Source: Candidatus Methylomirabilota bacterium
Lineage (GTDB): Bacteria > Methylomirabilota > Methylomirabilia > Rokubacteriales > CSP1-6
Assembly (NCBI GenBank): GCA_036001065.1
Contig: DASYUQ010000067.1
Coordinates: forward strand, 1 to 40,705
DNA: 40,705 nt
Direction: 5' to 3'
A program made the translations under genes and the position numbers. A model generated the notes under the pieces. It saw only the letters and a list, made by a program, of their open reading frames with translations, was not told where the DNA came from and ran no database searches. Shown here piece after piece: positions 8,076 to 15,761 of this stretch (its first letter is position 1; each line of letters starts with the position of its first letter).

Positions 8076-9107
8076 CTATCGCGGGAGCTCCGGGAGAGAC
8101 ACCGGCGGATCGACGCTGGTCAGGGTCTTGAGGAACGTGATGAGCGCCTCCTTCTCTTCGCGGGTCAGGCCGAGCGGCCGAATATCCGGGGAGCGGCTCG
8201 GCCGGGCCACGCCCCCCTTGTCGTAGAGGTCGATGACCTCCCTCAGCGTGGCCACCGACCCGTTGTGCATGTAGGGCGCCCGCCGATCGACGTTGCGCAG
8301 CGTCGGCGTCTTGAAGGCGTGCCGCATGCCGACCAGTTTTGGGAGGTGCTTGCCGCGCCCGAGATCCTCGGTGGGCATCCCGATATCGTGGAAGCCGGAG
8401 TCCGTGAAATTCCACCCGCGATGGCACTTGGCGCAGTTGGCCTTGGTGTTGAAGAGCACGAAGCCCCGCTTGGCCTTCTCCGAGATCGCCTGCTCGCTCC
8501 CCGCCACCCACTCGTCGAACGGCGCGATCCCGGAGACGACCGTCCTCTCGAACGTGGCCAGGGCCTTGGCCACGGTGGCGGGGACGATGCCCTCGTCGGG
8601 ATAAGCGATCCGGAAGCGTGTGACATAGCCGGGGATGGCCTTGAGCCTCTCCACCAGCTCCTTGGGGCTCAGGTTCATTTCGTCGGGCGACGTGATCGGC
8701 CCGAGGGCCTGGGCTTCCAGCGTGTCGGCGCGACCATCCCAGAAGAGTGCCTCAGCCCAGGCCATGTTGAGAATGGTGGGCGTCCGCCGGCTCAGTTCCT
8801 TCATCCCCTGACCCAGGGCCTTGGGGAGTCCGTCCCCCCACGAAAGCGCCGGGTTGTGACAGGTCGCGCAGGAGATCAGGTTCGATCCGGAGAGCCGGGG
8901 ATCGAAGAACAGGAGTTTCCCGAGCGCTGCTCGATCCTGGGTGAAGGTGTTGTCCTCCGGGAAGGGAACCGTCTGCGGGCGACGGTATCGGTCCTTGAGT
9001 TGATCGACCGACATGGATTGCGCCCAAAGCTGCTGGTGGACGCCGGTCACGACGCCAAGCAACAGGAGGGCGGTCAGGACTGATCGCAGGGGGAACCTAC
9101 TTCTCAT
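8076..9107 (-). CDS. Di-heme cytochrome c peroxidase/MauG-family protein, Tyr-ligand type
   Basis: This 343-residue protein has a Sec signal peptide ending around LWAQS (about residue 31). Haem sites are CATCH (80-84) and CAKCH (225-229). Family hallmarks include FWDGRADTLEAQ (122-133) and KTPTLRNVDRRAPYMHNG (266-283). Tyr 295, in DLYDKGG, occupies the position that holds Met in classical bacterial peroxidases and Tyr in MauG, where it ligates the six-coordinate haem. This protein is therefore predicted to be MauG-like, able to carry out oxidation of a partner rather than simple peroxide removal. That is inferred from a single alignment position. The ATG at 9107 overlaps the kinase stop by 4 bp, and the cupredoxin gene follows after 11 bases. 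Confidence 0.9.
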   Translation of the reverse strand: MRSRFPLRSVLTALLLLGVVTGVHQQLWAQSMSVDQLKDRYRRPQTVPFPEDNTFTQDRAALGKLLFFDPRLSGSNLISCATCHNPALSWGDGLPKALGQGMKELSRRTPTILNMAWAEALFWDGRADTLEAQALGPITSPDEMNLSPKELVERLKAIPGYVTRFRIAYPDEGIVPATVAKALATFERTVVSGIAPFDEWVAGSEQAISEKAKRGFVLFNTKANCAKCHRGWNFTDSGFHDIGMPTEDLGRGKHLPKLVGMRHAFKTPTLRNVDRRAPYMHNGSVATLREVIDLYDKGGVARPSRSPDIRPLGLTREEKEALITFLKTLTSVDPPVSLPELPR

Positions 9108-12100
9108 CGCGTCCCGCTGAGACCGCTGCGCCGCAGGCGGGCGTCCAGCTCGTCGCGCACCCGTCCGAACTCTGCCTCCAGGCGGCCGATGCGCTCGATA
9201 GTGTCGGCGGACGGTTCCGCGCTGGACTGCATCTCCAGTCGGTCACAGAGATCGGCCATGCCGGGCGCTCCCAGTCCGCTGCTGCTGCCCTTCAGCGCGT
9301 GCGCGGCCTTCCTGATGCCGTCCGCGTCACCGACGCTCGCCGCCTGGCGCATGGCTCCCAACCGCGCCACTGCCTCCGTGAAAAACGTCTCCACCAGCTC
9401 CTCGAGCAGCGAGACATCGGTGCCGGCCAGGCTCATGAACTCCTCGAACGCGACGGGATCCAACGCGACAGCGGGTCCATTCGTCAGGGCCGACGCGCCC
9501 GCCTTCGGGTCGGGCGCCTTGAACCACCGCCGGAGCACGGCGTCCAGATCCCGGGGCCTGACCGGCTTGCTGACGTAGTCGTCCATTCCCGCGGCCAGGC
9601 ACTTCTCGCGGTCGCCCTGCATCGCATTGGCCGTCATGGCGATGATGGGGGCGCGCCACGGCATCTCGGCCTCGCGGCGACGGATTTCCGCCGTGGCCTC
9701 GTACCCGTCCATCTCGGGCATCTGACAGTCCATGAAGACCACGTCGTAGGGAACCATCGAGAGTATCTCGATGGCCTCGCGGCCGTTGCCGGCGACGTCC
9801 ACCCGGCAGCCCAGCTTTTCGAGCATCAGGCAGCCGATTTGCTGGTTCGTGGGGTTGTCCTCGACCAGCAGGACCCGGGCGTGGATGGGCTCGCCGGCCG
9901 GCCGCGGCGTCGGCGTCACTCTCTTCGCCGCGCGGGAGGCGGCCAGGGTCTGAAGCGTCAGCAGGGCGGCCGCGCGTCCCTGGTTTCTGGCCGCCCATAT
10001 CGTGGCCAGGGCGTCCATGAGCTGCGACTGACGCACCGGCTTGACGAGGAAACCGGAGAATCCCACCTCCTGCAGGCTCGTCATGTCGTTCCGCTCGCCC
10101 AGCGAGGTCAGCATGACCAGCAGCGTGTCGTTCAGGAGCGGATCGGCCTTGATCAGACGGCCCAGCGTTTCGCCGTCCATCTCGGGCATCTGGAGATCGA
10201 CGATGGCGATCTGGTAGGGGTCGCCGGCGGCATGCGCCTCGCGCAGCTTGGCCAGGGCGGTCTTGCCCGACGCCACGCTGCCGTTGCGCATCCCCCAGTT
10301 CACGATCTGCTCGTGCAGGACCCGCCGGTTGACCTCGTTGTCGTCGACGATCAGCACGCGCACGCCGTTCAGCTCGTCGGATGGCAGGGAGGCGGCGGCC
10401 AGCGGTGCGGCCACCGGCACGGGGAGGGTGAACCGAAAGGTCGACCCCCGGCCCGGCGTGCTCTCCGCGCCGATGGTCCCGCCCATCAGCGTCACCAGCT
10501 GCTTGCAGATAGCCAGCCCGAGGCCCGTGCCCCCATACCGCCTGGTGGTCGAGGCGTCGGATTGGGTGAACTTCTCGAAGACCATCTCGAGCTTGTCGGC
10601 CGGGATGCCGATGCCGGTGTCCTGCACGGACAGCCGGAGTAGCGCCGCGCCGTCGGTGCGGCTCTCACACTCCGCGTTCATGAGCACGTGACCGGCCTCG
10701 GTGAACTTGATGGCGTTGCTGGCCAGGTTCAAAAGCACCTGACGGACACGCCCGGGGTCGCCGACGACATAGCGGGGCGTTTCGGGGGCGTAGCGCACGA
10801 TGACATCGAGCCCCTTGTCCCGAGCTCTGACGGCCAGGAGCTCGGCCACTTCCTCGATGGCCAGCCGCAGATCGAAGGGGATGGATTCCAGCGTCATCTT
10901 GCCGGCCTCCCCCTTCGAGAAGTCGAGGATGTCGTTGATGATGCTCAGCAGGGACTCGGCGCTCGACCGGGCCGTCTCGGCGAACTCTCGCTGCCGGGGC
11001 GACAGCTCGGTGTCGAGGAGAAGGCCGATCATCCCGATGACACCGTTCATGGGCGTCCGGATCTCGTGACTCATGGTGGCCAGGAAGTCCGTCTTGACGC
11101 TGGCGGCCCGCTCGGCCTCCTCGCGCGCCCGGGTGGCGGCTTCTTCCGCTCGTCGGCGCTCGCTGATCTCCGCCGACAGTTCGGAGGTGCGCTGGGCGAC
11201 GAGCCGCTCGACCCGGGCCGCGCGCCCGGCTACCGAGATCAAGTACATCGCCAGCAGGGCCGTGGCCAGCACGCTCGCTCCGAGGACTTCCCACCTCCGA
11301 GCGGCGCGATGAGAAGCGACGTGGCGGGGGGTCGGATAGAACAGCAACTCCCAGGGGCGCCCGGCCACCGTGATCGCGGTCGGGAAGTGGAGCCCGGCGC
11401 GGATATCTGGCTCGTCTTCGAGCGGGTACTCGTGCTCGCTCAGGGTGCGCGACTTGTGGAAATAGAGGGCCCGCTCAGTGCCGCTGGCGTCGCGATCGAT
11501 CACCTTGAAATTGAGTCCTTCCGGTGCCGAGCCGACCAGCGCCGCCTCGACCAATTCCCCGATGTGATAGGTGGCCCCCACGAATCCGAGCAGGTTCTCG
11601 CGATGCTCGGCCACCCCGAGAAGCGGGACACCGGTCCGGTAGACCGGGAGGAACACGAGGAATCCCGTCTGGGCGCCGGCGGCGGACATCAGGGGGACGC
11701 GTCCGCTGGCCGCCGGCGCTCCCGTGTCCCGGGCTCGCTCCAGGGCGAGCCGCGCCGAGGGATTCGAGCCCACGTCGAAGCCCAGGCCTGCCTTGGGGTT
11801 CGGGTCCTTCAGGGACTCCCGATAGTGAACGGGGAAGTACTCGTCTCGCCGACGGCTGGGGATCAGCCGGCCCTGCTGGTCGCGCTCGGTGACGGCGTAG
11901 CCGGCCCGTCCTTCACGGCGGGTCGCGGCCTCGTGGGCCGGGCGCAGGGCATCCGGCACCCGCGGCATCCATTCGAACGCTTGAATCTGCCTCTGGCGCG
12001 AGAGGGCAGGAATGACGAAGGCCCGAAACTCTCGCCGCTCCACGACGCGTAAGGCCCCGAACAGGTCGACGATGGAATTGAGCTCGTTCAGGCTGCCCTC

Positions 12101-12313
12101 GAGGGCATGCGCCAGTGCCCGCGCCCGCAGCGTGGACTTTTGTTCGAACTCGCTCCGCAATCTCAGTTCCTCGAGATTGCCGACCGTCATGAAGGCCAGG
12201 GCGGAGACCGCCAGACCGATGACGGCGGCGAGCCCGGCGGGTGTGTACTTGCGCCAGGGATTTGGCGATTCTCGAACTTCCGGGCTGGGCACGGGCCGAT
12301 CGAGGGCCAGCAC
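9104..12313 (-). CDS. CHASE-domain hybrid histidine kinase with two receivers and HPt
   Basis: The 1069-residue protein starts at GTG 12313, two bases after the activator stop. Order: membrane segment about 26-44; extracytoplasmic CHASE domain about 75-300, which in this family binds small ligands; membrane segment about 343-361; coiled coil to about 405; HisKA with His 416 (MSHEIRTPMNG); HATPase with DTGIGIP and GGTGLGLAI; receiver 1 (VLIVDDN, IVDLQMPEMDG); receiver 2 (VLLVEDN, VFMDCQMPEMDG); and a C-terminal HPt domain with AAHALKGSSSG. This is a BarA/RcsC-like multistep phosphorelay in one chain, whose HPt could phosphorylate the free receivers encoded downstream. The overlap with the MauG-like gene couples the sensor to the periplasmic redox proteins. 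The CHASE ligand is unknown. Confidence 0.93.
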   Translation of the reverse strand: MLALDRPVPSPEVRESPNPWRKYTPAGLAAVIGLAVSALAFMTVGNLEELRLRSEFEQKSTLRARALAHALEGSLNELNSIVDLFGALRVVERREFRAFVIPALSRQRQIQAFEWMPRVPDALRPAHEAATRREGRAGYAVTERDQQGRLIPSRRRDEYFPVHYRESLKDPNPKAGLGFDVGSNPSARLALERARDTGAPAASGRVPLMSAAGAQTGFLVFLPVYRTGVPLLGVAEHRENLLGFVGATYHIGELVEAALVGSAPEGLNFKVIDRDASGTERALYFHKSRTLSEHEYPLEDEPDIRAGLHFPTAITVAGRPWELLFYPTPRHVASHRAARRWEVLGASVLATALLAMYLISVAGRAARVERLVAQRTSELSAEISERRRAEEAATRAREEAERAASVKTDFLATMSHEIRTPMNGVIGMIGLLLDTELSPRQREFAETARSSAESLLSIINDILDFSKGEAGKMTLESIPFDLRLAIEEVAELLAVRARDKGLDVIVRYAPETPRYVVGDPGRVRQVLLNLASNAIKFTEAGHVLMNAECESRTDGAALLRLSVQDTGIGIPADKLEMVFEKFTQSDASTTRRYGGTGLGLAICKQLVTLMGGTIGAESTPGRGSTFRFTLPVPVAAPLAAASLPSDELNGVRVLIVDDNEVNRRVLHEQIVNWGMRNGSVASGKTALAKLREAHAAGDPYQIAIVDLQMPEMDGETLGRLIKADPLLNDTLLVMLTSLGERNDMTSLQEVGFSGFLVKPVRQSQLMDALATIWAARNQGRAAALLTLQTLAASRAAKRVTPTPRPAGEPIHARVLLVEDNPTNQQIGCLMLEKLGCRVDVAGNGREAIEILSMVPYDVVFMDCQMPEMDGYEATAEIRRREAEMPWRAPIIAMTANAMQGDREKCLAAGMDDYVSKPVRPRDLDAVLRRWFKAPDPKAGASALTNGPAVALDPVAFEEFMSLAGTDVSLLEELVETFFTEAVARLGAMRQAASVGDADGIRKAAHALKGSSSGLGAPGMADLCDRLEMQSSAEPSADTIERIGRLEAEFGRVRDELDARLRRSGLSGTR

Positions 12314-12315
12314 GC

Positions 12316-13368
12316 CTACGACACTCGCCGTGTCGGATCTTGCGGTGGCCCGACAATCCCGTAGCGGCGCAGCTTGCGGTACAGCGTGTCGCGATGGATG
12401 CCGAGAATCCGCGCCGCCTCGCTCTCGTTTCCATTCGTCACGGACAGGATGTCGCGGATGTGCCCGATCTCCATCTCCCGCAGGCTCTGCAGCCTCCCTC
12501 GGAAGCGGCGGTCGTCCGCCGGCGACTCGCTGGACAGCACCAGATCCCGGGCGGTGATCTCCGCGCCCTCGGCCACGATCAAGGCGCGCTCCAGGACGTT
12601 CTCCAGCTCGCGGACGTTGCCGGGCCAGGCGTACTCCTGAAGGCGGCCGAGCGCCTCCCCAGAGAGGCGGCGCGATGGGATCACGTCCCGCTGGCTGATG
12701 GAGGCGATGATCCGCTGGGCCAGGAGGGGAATGTCGCCCGCCCGCTCGCGAAGGGGCGGCACCCTGATCGAGACCACGTTGATGCGGTGGAAGAGGTCTT
12801 CGCGGAAGGTCTTGGCCCGCACCATCTCCCCCAGCCGACGGCTGGTGGCGGCGATGAAGCGGACATCGACCGTGATCGGCGCCGTGCCCCCGATTCTCGT
12901 GAGCTGCCGGGCTTGGAGCACGCGCAGCAACCTCACCTGGAGGTCCAGCGGCAGTTCGGCAATTTCATCGAGGAACACGGTGCCCCCGTCGGCGTCCTCG
13001 AACCTGCCGATCTGCTTCCGGAGAGCCGAAGTGAAGGAGCCGCGCTCGTGGCCGAAGAGCTCCGATTCGAGGAGGCCGGCGGGAATCGCCGCGCAATCGA
13101 TGACCATGAAGGCACGCTCGGCCCGCAGGCTCCGCGCGTGAATGGTGCGAGCCACCAGCTCCTTGCCGCTGCCCGGCTCACCCAGGATGAGCACGGTGGC
13201 GTTGGTTCGGCTCACCCGATCGATCATGGAGTAGACGTCCTGCATCAGCGGGTCGCGGCCGATCAGCTCCGCCGAATCGCGCATCAGCTCGCCCGCCACG
13301 GGCGAAGGGCTCCCCCCGCTCCGAATCCGGAGTGCCTCGCGATTGGGAAACGGATCGATCGCTCTCAT
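12316..13368 (-). CDS. Sigma54-dependent transcriptional activator without receiver domain
   Basis: From ATG 13368 (preceded by GAAGGGGG) the protein has 350 residues. A TTG at 13428 is in frame but falls inside the -12 part of a sigma54 promoter, so it is rejected. After a 33-residue N-tail comes the AAA+ domain: Walker A GEPGSGKE (63-70), the sigma54-contact loop GSFTSA (110-115) in place of GAFTGA, Walker B VFLDEI (131-136), and sensor II in WPGNVRELENV (248-258). A Fis-type helix-turn-helix closes the protein (about 300-336, with SEAARILGIHRDTLYRKL). Without a regulatory domain it resembles PspF in layout and must be controlled by another protein or by expression level. As first gene of the operon behind a sigma54-type promoter, it is likely autoregulated. 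Confidence 0.92.
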   Translation of the reverse strand: MRAIDPFPNREALRIRSGGSPSPVAGELMRDSAELIGRDPLMQDVYSMIDRVSRTNATVLILGEPGSGKELVARTIHARSLRAERAFMVIDCAAIPAGLLESELFGHERGSFTSALRKQIGRFEDADGGTVFLDEIAELPLDLQVRLLRVLQARQLTRIGGTAPITVDVRFIAATSRRLGEMVRAKTFREDLFHRINVVSIRVPPLRERAGDIPLLAQRIIASISQRDVIPSRRLSGEALGRLQEYAWPGNVRELENVLERALIVAEGAEITARDLVLSSESPADDRRFRGRLQSLREMEIGHIRDILSVTNGNESEAARILGIHRDTLYRKLRRYGIVGPPQDPTRRVS

Positions 13369-13423
13369 CGCCCCCTTCGGCCAGGACGCGAAATCCTGAA
13401 AGCGCGCCAACTGCAGCCAGCGG

Positions 13424-13439
13424 AGCAAGGGCGATGCCA
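13424..13439 (-). promoter_or_regulatory. Sigma54 (-24/-12) promoter of the redox-signalling operon
   Basis: On the minus strand the site reads TGGCATCGCCCTTGCT, against the consensus TGGCAC-N5-TTGCW. The GG and GC pairs have the required spacing, and only the sixth and seventh positions differ from consensus. Transcription would start near 13412, leaving about 45 bases before the ATG at 13368. The downstream gene is itself a sigma54 activator, which supports the call. I could not pick out a convincing upstream activator site in 13440-13558. Confidence 0.7.
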
Positions 13440-13558
13440 GACCGGTTTACATAACGCCAGTGGAATACAGGGCACGGAAAACAAGTACTTCGAGGCGGGA
13501 CGCGGGACCTTTAGTTCTCTCCGCTCCGGCGCCTTGCGCGCCTACTTGCTCCTGCGTG

Positions 13559-13657
13559 TCATCGTGACATGGGTGGTCTCCCTGTCGGCCGGCGTGAGAG
13601 GCGAAGCAGCTTCGCCGCCGTCGTGCCGAGGATTTTGGCCTGGTCGGCGGTGGGCAT
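13559..13657 (-). pseudogene. C-terminal remnant of an amidohydrolase
   Basis: The open frame from ATG 13657 encodes only 32 residues. The motif AKILGTTAAKLLRL closely resembles the C-terminal helix of amidohydrolase-2/ACMSD-like metal hydrolases (pattern ILGxNAARLL). No metal-binding HxH motif or barrel sequence remains, so this is a decayed gene end rather than a working enzyme. It follows the M20 gene by about 32 bases. The remaining 190 bases up to the activator gene hold the sigma54 promoter and no clear terminator. Confidence 0.6.
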
Positions 13658-13689
13658 CGGGCTCCCTCGCAGTCGGTTGGGTGTCGGTG

Positions 13690-14967
13690 TCAGCTCCGGT
13701 CCTGGGTGCAGAGATCGAGCGCGGTGAGGGCGTAGAGCTTGGCGCCGGTGACGAGATCGGCGACGCGCATGCCGAAGTTCCCGCCGCCCACGCTGATGCC
13801 GGGGCCGTAGGTCAGCGCCGGAATCCCCATCTCGTTGAAGACGTTGATGTCGCGCCACATGCTCGAGAACGGCGCCGCGGCGGGCTTCGGCGTGCCGCCG
13901 AGGAGGTGCTGGTGGGCGCGGGTGATGGCGCCCGCCAGGGGATCGACGTTCCGGGCTTCGTAGGCCCGGCGGTACACGTAGAGCTCCACCTCGCCGGCCA
14001 GCCCCGCGTCGGCCACGAGGCGCCGCAGCTCCTCCCGGATATCGAGCGGGTTCTGGACGGGCGTGATGCGCACGTCCACGTAGATCGCGCACTGCTGAAC
14101 GGTCTTGGTGATCTTGTACGGCACGCCCCCGCGGATGGCGCCGATGTTCACCTTGGGCACCACGACGCCGCCCGGACACTCATAGCGATTCCGCCGCTCG
14201 TAGTCGTACGCCCAGCCGTCCAGCCGCTCGATCAGGCGGGCCATGCGCACGATGGCGTTGGGGCTCTTCTCCACCGGGGTGGGGCGGACGATGTAGGGCG
14301 TGTAGATCGGCAGATCGTCGCCGAACACCGTCATCTTGAAGAAGGCCTTGCCCGCCTCGACGCCGACCAGGCCGAAATCGGTCCCCTCGGCCACCAGGGC
14401 GAAGTCGGTGACGCCCCCGTGGGTGATGGCCCAGCGCGTGCCGGCCTCCTTGGCGACGTACTGCGGCGCCTGGAACTCGTCGACGGGCTCGAGACCGATC
14501 TCGCCGACCACCGCCATGAGCATGAGGTCGCCCTGCAGGGTGACGCCGCTGTCCCGCAGCGCTTTCGCCGCGATCAGCCAGGTGGCCATCGGCCCCTTGT
14601 CGTTGCAGATCCCGTTGCCGATCAGCATGTCCCCCTCGCGCCAGGCGGAGTGGAAGACCGGGTCGGCCGCGCGCCGGGTGGTCCAGATCTCTTCCTTGGC
14701 GATCGTGGTGTCCATGTGGCTGTTGAAGACGAGGCTGCGGCCCCGGCCCTGCCCGGGCAGCGTCGCGATCACGTTGAAGCGATCGGGGAAGAGGCCCACC
14801 CTCTTTGGAGCGAAGCCCTGACCCGCGAGCCAGTCGTAGACGTACTCGCCGACGGGCCCCTCCCGGCCGGTCGGGCTGTCGATGTTCCCGAGGTCCAGGG
14901 CGACCTTCACCAGCTCGTCGACGGCGATGCGGTCCAGGACTGCCTGCGCACCGGACTCTGTCTTCAT
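13690..14967 (-). CDS. M20-family metallohydrolase (ArgE/DapE/ACY1 type)
   Basis: The 425-residue protein belongs to the M20 zinc hydrolases, which cleave acyl, carbamoyl or peptide bonds on amino-acid-like substrates. The first metal motif SHMDTT (83-88) and the bridging Asp in CNDKGP (D123) are present. The catalytic Glu region reads VVGEIGLEP (153-161) with a single Glu where EExG is usual, and the C-terminal metal-ligand His, expected near GPGISVGGGNFGM, is not visible, so the dimetal site may be altered. A dimerisation domain lies around 210-320. The ATG at 14967 overlaps the stop of the ABC ATPase gene by 4 bp, tying it to that importer. Hydrolysis of an imported amide or carbamoyl compound is a reasonable inference; the substrate is unknown. 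Confidence 0.85.
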   Translation of the reverse strand: MKTESGAQAVLDRIAVDELVKVALDLGNIDSPTGREGPVGEYVYDWLAGQGFAPKRVGLFPDRFNVIATLPGQGRGRSLVFNSHMDTTIAKEEIWTTRRAADPVFHSAWREGDMLIGNGICNDKGPMATWLIAAKALRDSGVTLQGDLMLMAVVGEIGLEPVDEFQAPQYVAKEAGTRWAITHGGVTDFALVAEGTDFGLVGVEAGKAFFKMTVFGDDLPIYTPYIVRPTPVEKSPNAIVRMARLIERLDGWAYDYERRNRYECPGGVVVPKVNIGAIRGGVPYKITKTVQQCAIYVDVRITPVQNPLDIREELRRLVADAGLAGEVELYVYRRAYEARNVDPLAGAITRAHQHLLGGTPKPAAAPFSSMWRDINVFNEMGIPALTYGPGISVGGGNFGMRVADLVTGAKLYALTALDLCTQDRS

Positions 14968-15761
14968 CGGGATGCCTCCTCCGGTGCCCCCAGTTCGGGA
15001 GCGGGTTCGTTGGCGTGGATCATGCGCTGGATGACGGTGCGAAGGCGCGGCAGCTCCCCGGGCGGCCAGCGCTCGAGGTGAATATCGGCCAGGAGCCGGG
15101 CCGGCTTGCCGAAGACCAGGATCCGATCCCCCAGCTCGATGGCCTCCTCCAGTTGATGGGTGACCAGGACGGCCGTGTTGCCTTCCTTCCGCGCCAGCTC
15201 GACGAACGTCTGCCGGAGCGAGGCGGCCGTCACCTCGTCGAGGTGGCCGAAAGCCTCGTCGGCGAGCAGGAGCCCCGGCTGGATCGCGAACGCGCGGGCC
15301 AGGGCCACGCGCTGTCGCATCCCGCCCGAGAGCTCGTGCGGGAAGGCCCCCACGAACGGTCCGAGGCCAAGCCGGTCGAGCCACCTCCTGGCGCGCTCCG
15401 CTTGCTCGGCCGGGCCGTAGCCCAGAAGCTCCAGGCCGAGCCGCACGTTGTCGAGCGCGGTCCGCCACGGAAGCAGCCTGTCTTGTTGAAAGACAGCGGC
15501 CAGGTGGCCGCGAAAATGATGGAAGTCGTCATAGGGCATCCGGCCATCGATGGCGATCCGCCCCTCGGACGGGCGATCGAGCCCGATGAGCAGATTCAGA
15601 AAGGTGGACTTGCCGCAGCCCGTCTGGCCCACGATGGCCACCATCTCGCCCCGCGCGATGCGGAAGTCCAGGCGGTCGATGGCCACCACGGCCCCTCCGG
15701 TGCCGGTTTGATGGAAGACCTTGCGGACACGCTCGACCACGATCCCGTCGGGTGGAGTCAT
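14964..15761 (-). CDS. ABC transporter ATPase (SsuB/TauB-like)
   Basis: The 265-residue protein starts at ATG 15761, overlapping the permease stop by 4 bp. Walker A GQTGCGKST (about 46), Q-loop FQQDRLLPW, signature LSGGMRQR, and Walker B LLADEAFGHLDE are present. Ala follows the Walker B Glu where Pro is usual. The switch His lies in VTHQLEEA. It energises import through the permease at 15758-16540, with the binding protein at 16551-17516. The SsuB/TauB/ThiZ subgroup takes up sulfonates, taurine, pyrimidine precursors and aromatic acids. Location is the cytoplasmic face of the membrane. The linked M20 hydrolase and molybdenum hydroxylase genes suggest an organic nitrogen or aromatic substrate, but this cannot be decided from sequence. 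Confidence 0.92.
   Translation of the reverse strand: MTPPDGIVVERVRKVFHQTGTGGAVVAIDRLDFRIARGEMVAIVGQTGCGKSTFLNLLIGLDRPSEGRIAIDGRMPYDDFHHFRGHLAAVFQQDRLLPWRTALDNVRLGLELLGYGPAEQAERARRWLDRLGLGPFVGAFPHELSGGMRQRVALARAFAIQPGLLLADEAFGHLDEVTAASLRQTFVELARKEGNTAVLVTHQLEEAIELGDRILVFGKPARLLADIHLERWPPGELPRLRTVIQRMIHANEPAPELGAPEEASR

Noticed and set aside
13428-13430. TTG 13428 as start of the sigma54 activator
   Set aside because: It lies in the -12 element of the promoter, while ATG 13368 has a strong ribosome site and leaves the AAA+ domain intact.
13440-13558. Rho-independent terminator or activator-binding dyad upstream of the sigma54 promoter
   Set aside because: GGCGCGCAAGGCGCC-like pairing lacks a T-run, and the short dyads AAGTACTT and GTTTACATAAC are too weak to call as binding sites.
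12241-15081. Very long open frames on the plus strand opposite the kinase, activator and M20 genes (similar ones at 1386-3407 and 20320-22485)
   Set aside because: They lie antisense to well-supported genes, have no recognisable domains and are rich in His/Arg/Gly/Pro, as expected for shadow frames in GC-rich DNA.
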